Assembly: GCA_022561895.1 (NCBI GenBank)
Contig: JADFQH010000145.1
Coordinates: forward strand, 1-7,398
Origin: Methanobacteriota archaeon
GTDB taxonomy: Archaea; Halobacteriota; Halobacteria; Halobacteriales; Halalkalicoccaceae
Length of the DNA stretch: 7,398 nucleotides
Direction of reading: 5' to 3'
Under the pieces are notes generated by a model. It was not told where the DNA came from, did not search any database, and worked only from the letters and a program-made list of their open reading frames with translations. Made by a program: the position numbers and the translations under genes. Positions 6,422 to 7,398 of the stretch are shown here, piece by piece. Positions within the stretch are counted from its first letter, which is position 1. Every line of letters begins with the position of its first letter.

Positions 6422-6748
6422 GATCCTCCCCGCTCGCCCGGCATCGACATCGATCGCGTCGACCGGACAGACGTCGACACAGAGCATGCAGTCGATACAC
6501 TGAGCCTCGTTTGCGGGGTCGGCCTTGATCTCGCTTTCGGGATGACCTGGCGTGTCGACCCATTCGAAAACGTCGACGGGACAGTCCTCCAAGCACGCGC
6601 CGTCCGCAAGACAGATGTCGAAATCCACTGCGACGTGTGTGCCGTGAATCCCCAACTGCTCGGGCTCGTCGACCGGTCCCCACACGTCGTGACCGTTGTG
6701 CGTATCTACTTTCTCGCGGTTCTTTTCGAACTCCGGATCAATGGGCAT
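6419..6748 (-). CDS. zfx: Zinc-type dicluster ferredoxin (Sulfolobus/Thermoplasma zinc-ferredoxin family)
   Basis: This 109-residue protein is a soluble low-potential electron carrier and the first gene of the etf/fix operon. Cluster motifs are C46-LADGA-C52-LED-C56-P and C84-ID-C87-ML-C90-VDV-C94-P. The first motif has Asp (D49) where a fourth cysteine would be, so seven cysteines remain, as in archaeal ferredoxins with one [3Fe-4S] (or labile [4Fe-4S]) and one [4Fe-4S] cluster. The N-terminal extension and loop match the Sulfolobus zinc ferredoxin: H17 and H20 in THNGH, H35 in GIHG and D77 in KADP correspond to its zinc ligands (His16, His19, His34, Asp76 there). WVDTPGHPESE-x-KADP is also characteristic. 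Zinc binding is inferred from these residues. The start is the ATG at 6748, with no strong Shine-Dalgarno but a TATA box about 32 bp upstream, so a nearly leaderless mRNA is likely. Confidence 0.92.
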   Translation of the reverse strand: MPIDPEFEKNREKVDTHNGHDVWGPVDEPEQLGIHGTHVAVDFDICLADGACLEDCPVDVFEWVDTPGHPESEIKADPANEAQCIDCMLCVDVCPVDAIDVDAGRAGRI

Positions 6749-6776
6749 TGCTACTCACACCCAAGACTACCGTTCA

Positions 6777-6783
6777 CTTAAAT
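6777..6783 (-). promoter_or_regulatory. TATA box of the ferredoxin-etf-fix operon
   Basis: ATTTAAG on the - strand, in the 62-bp gap between the bactofilin-like gene and the ferredoxin gene, is 29-35 bp before the ATG. Archaeal TATA boxes centre about 26-27 bp before the transcript start, which places the start within a few bases of the ATG. This is the only gap in the window upstream of the operon. Confidence 0.55.
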
Positions 6784-6810
6784 CGTGCGGGAAAATCGGT
6801 ACACTTCGGG

Positions 6811-7398
6811 CTACTGTGGTGATCCCGACGGATCGCCTGCAAGCCCCATATTGACCTTACCGCGTGCGCGAATGGTCCCGTCGACGATTCCGTCGCGCGC
6901 GAGATCGAGATGTTCACACGAGATATCCCCCCAGACCCGTGCGTCCTCGGCGATTCGCACAGTTCCACCTCTCGTCGTGACATCACCATGGATCGTACCC
7001 CCGGAGGCGATCTCGATATCCTCACGCGCCCGAAGGCTTCCGAAAATCTCAGTACCCTCTCCCACCGAAATCGACTCCGCCCGAATGTTGCCATGCAGAC
7101 GACAGTCGTTGCCGATTTCGGCAGGTGTCGAAATCCTCCATGCGTTGTCGGAAACGGTCGCACCCTTCGGGATCGTCAGCGGTTCGGGCCCCCCCTCCTC
7201 GTCGAGGAGCTCGGAAACGAGTTCCTCCGCAGCGTCGTCGTCGCCGACGTGGAGGAGATGCGAGAGATACATAAAGAGGAAGACAACGGCCGGCATCGGG
7301 TTGCGGATGACGATCCAGCCGCTTGCTTCGAACCCCTCTTCGATCTGTACGTCGTCGCCGATGTCGAGATCGCCACCGACGACGAGCTGGCCGTCGAT
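6811..7398 (-). CDS. Bactofilin-like polymer-forming protein, C-terminal part (start outside window)
   Basis: The frame is open from the right edge to the TAG at 6811, giving 195 residues; the ATG at 7296 is internal. Fragment residues 1-34 (IDGQLVVGGDLDIGDDVQI, then EEGFEASGWIVIRNP) look like a turn of a beta-helix. Residues 35-52 (MPAVVFLFMYLSHLLHVG) are strongly hydrophobic and may sit in the membrane. An acidic linker follows (DDDAAEELVSELLDEEGGPE). Residues about 85-185 form a second beta-helix with repeating short-strand units (EIGNDCRLHGNI, SISVGEGTEIFGSL, IEIASGGTIHGDV, VRIAEDARVWGDI, LDLARDGIVDGTI), the bactofilin/CcmA-like pattern. Bactofilins polymerise into membrane-associated scaffolds for cell shape. 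In haloarchaea the role of such proteins is not clear to me. A trimeric hexapeptide-type enzyme is less likely, as no catalytic His motif is seen. Confidence 0.8.
   Translation of the reverse strand: MDGQLVVGGDLDIGDDVQIEEGFEASGWIVIRNPMPAVVFLFMYLSHLLHVGDDDAAEELVSELLDEEGGPEPLTIPKGATVSDNAWRISTPAEIGNDCRLHGNIRAESISVGEGTEIFGSLRAREDIEIASGGTIHGDVTTRGGTVRIAEDARVWGDISCEHLDLARDGIVDGTIRARGKVNMGLAGDPSGSPQ

Noticed and set aside
5611..6528. Long + strand open frame opposite etfB and the ferredoxin gene
   Set aside because: The product is Arg/His-rich with no recognisable motif. Open antisense frames are expected opposite GC-rich genes with biased codon use.
5527..6609. A 67-residue N-terminal extension of EtfB reaching an upstream ATG at 6609
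   Set aside because: It overlaps the well-supported ferredoxin gene in another frame, is Arg/Ser-rich unlike haloarchaeal proteins, and a strong Shine-Dalgarno marks the ATG at 6408.
6785..6810. Transcription terminator after the bactofilin-like gene
   Set aside because: Only a TTTT in GATTTTCCC is present, with no stem-loop or long T run, so it is too weak to call.
1..7398. CRISPR array, tRNA, rRNA, insertion sequence ends or an undescribed defence system
   Set aside because: No spaced direct repeats, cloverleaf sequence, transposase or toxin/nuclease motif was seen; the intergenic spaces are too short to hide them.

Overview
The window looks like a piece of a haloarchaeal chromosome. The proteins are very rich in Asp and Glu and poor in Lys, the GC content is high, genes are packed in an operon with Shine-Dalgarno motifs ending in GGTGAT, and the first gene of that operon appears to have almost no leader and an archaeal TATA box. 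I cannot name the genus.

Layout from left to right. Bases 1-99 hold a fragment of a CBS domain of the kind found at the N-terminus of sugar-phosphate nucleotidyltransferases, on the + strand. It runs directly into the C-terminal two thirds of an NtaA/DmoA-type flavin monooxygenase (78-944, +), which has lost its N-terminus. The two readings overlap in different frames, so this is a recombination scar or an assembly join. Facing it on the - strand is a GNAT acetyltransferase with an N-terminal winged-helix-like domain (959-1699), preceded by a near-perfect 25-bp dyad. The rest of the window is read from the - strand.

The core is an electron-transfer operon reading right to left: a zinc-type seven-iron ferredoxin (6748-6419), EtfB (6408-5527), EtfA (5524-3857), a FixC-FixX fusion (3857-2103) and a small uncharacterised protein (2106-1723). 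Junctions are 10 nt, 2 nt, a 1-nt overlap and a 4-nt overlap, with good Shine-Dalgarno motifs before etfB, etfA and fixCX. This is a FixABCX-like module: electrons enter EtfBA, pass to the FAD/Fe-S FixCX protein at the membrane and on to (mena)quinone. The co-transcribed ferredoxin suggests a low-potential partner, so electron bifurcation or confurcation is plausible but unproven. Unusual points are the FixC-FixX fusion and a roughly 150-residue acidic extension on EtfA that contains two tandem copies of a 52-residue motif.

At the right edge (6811-7398, -) is the C-terminal part of a bactofilin-like polymer-forming protein, with a hydrophobic helix set between two beta-helix segments. It ends 62 bp before the ferredoxin gene; that gap contains the operon promoter. 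No RNA gene, CRISPR array or intact mobile element was seen.
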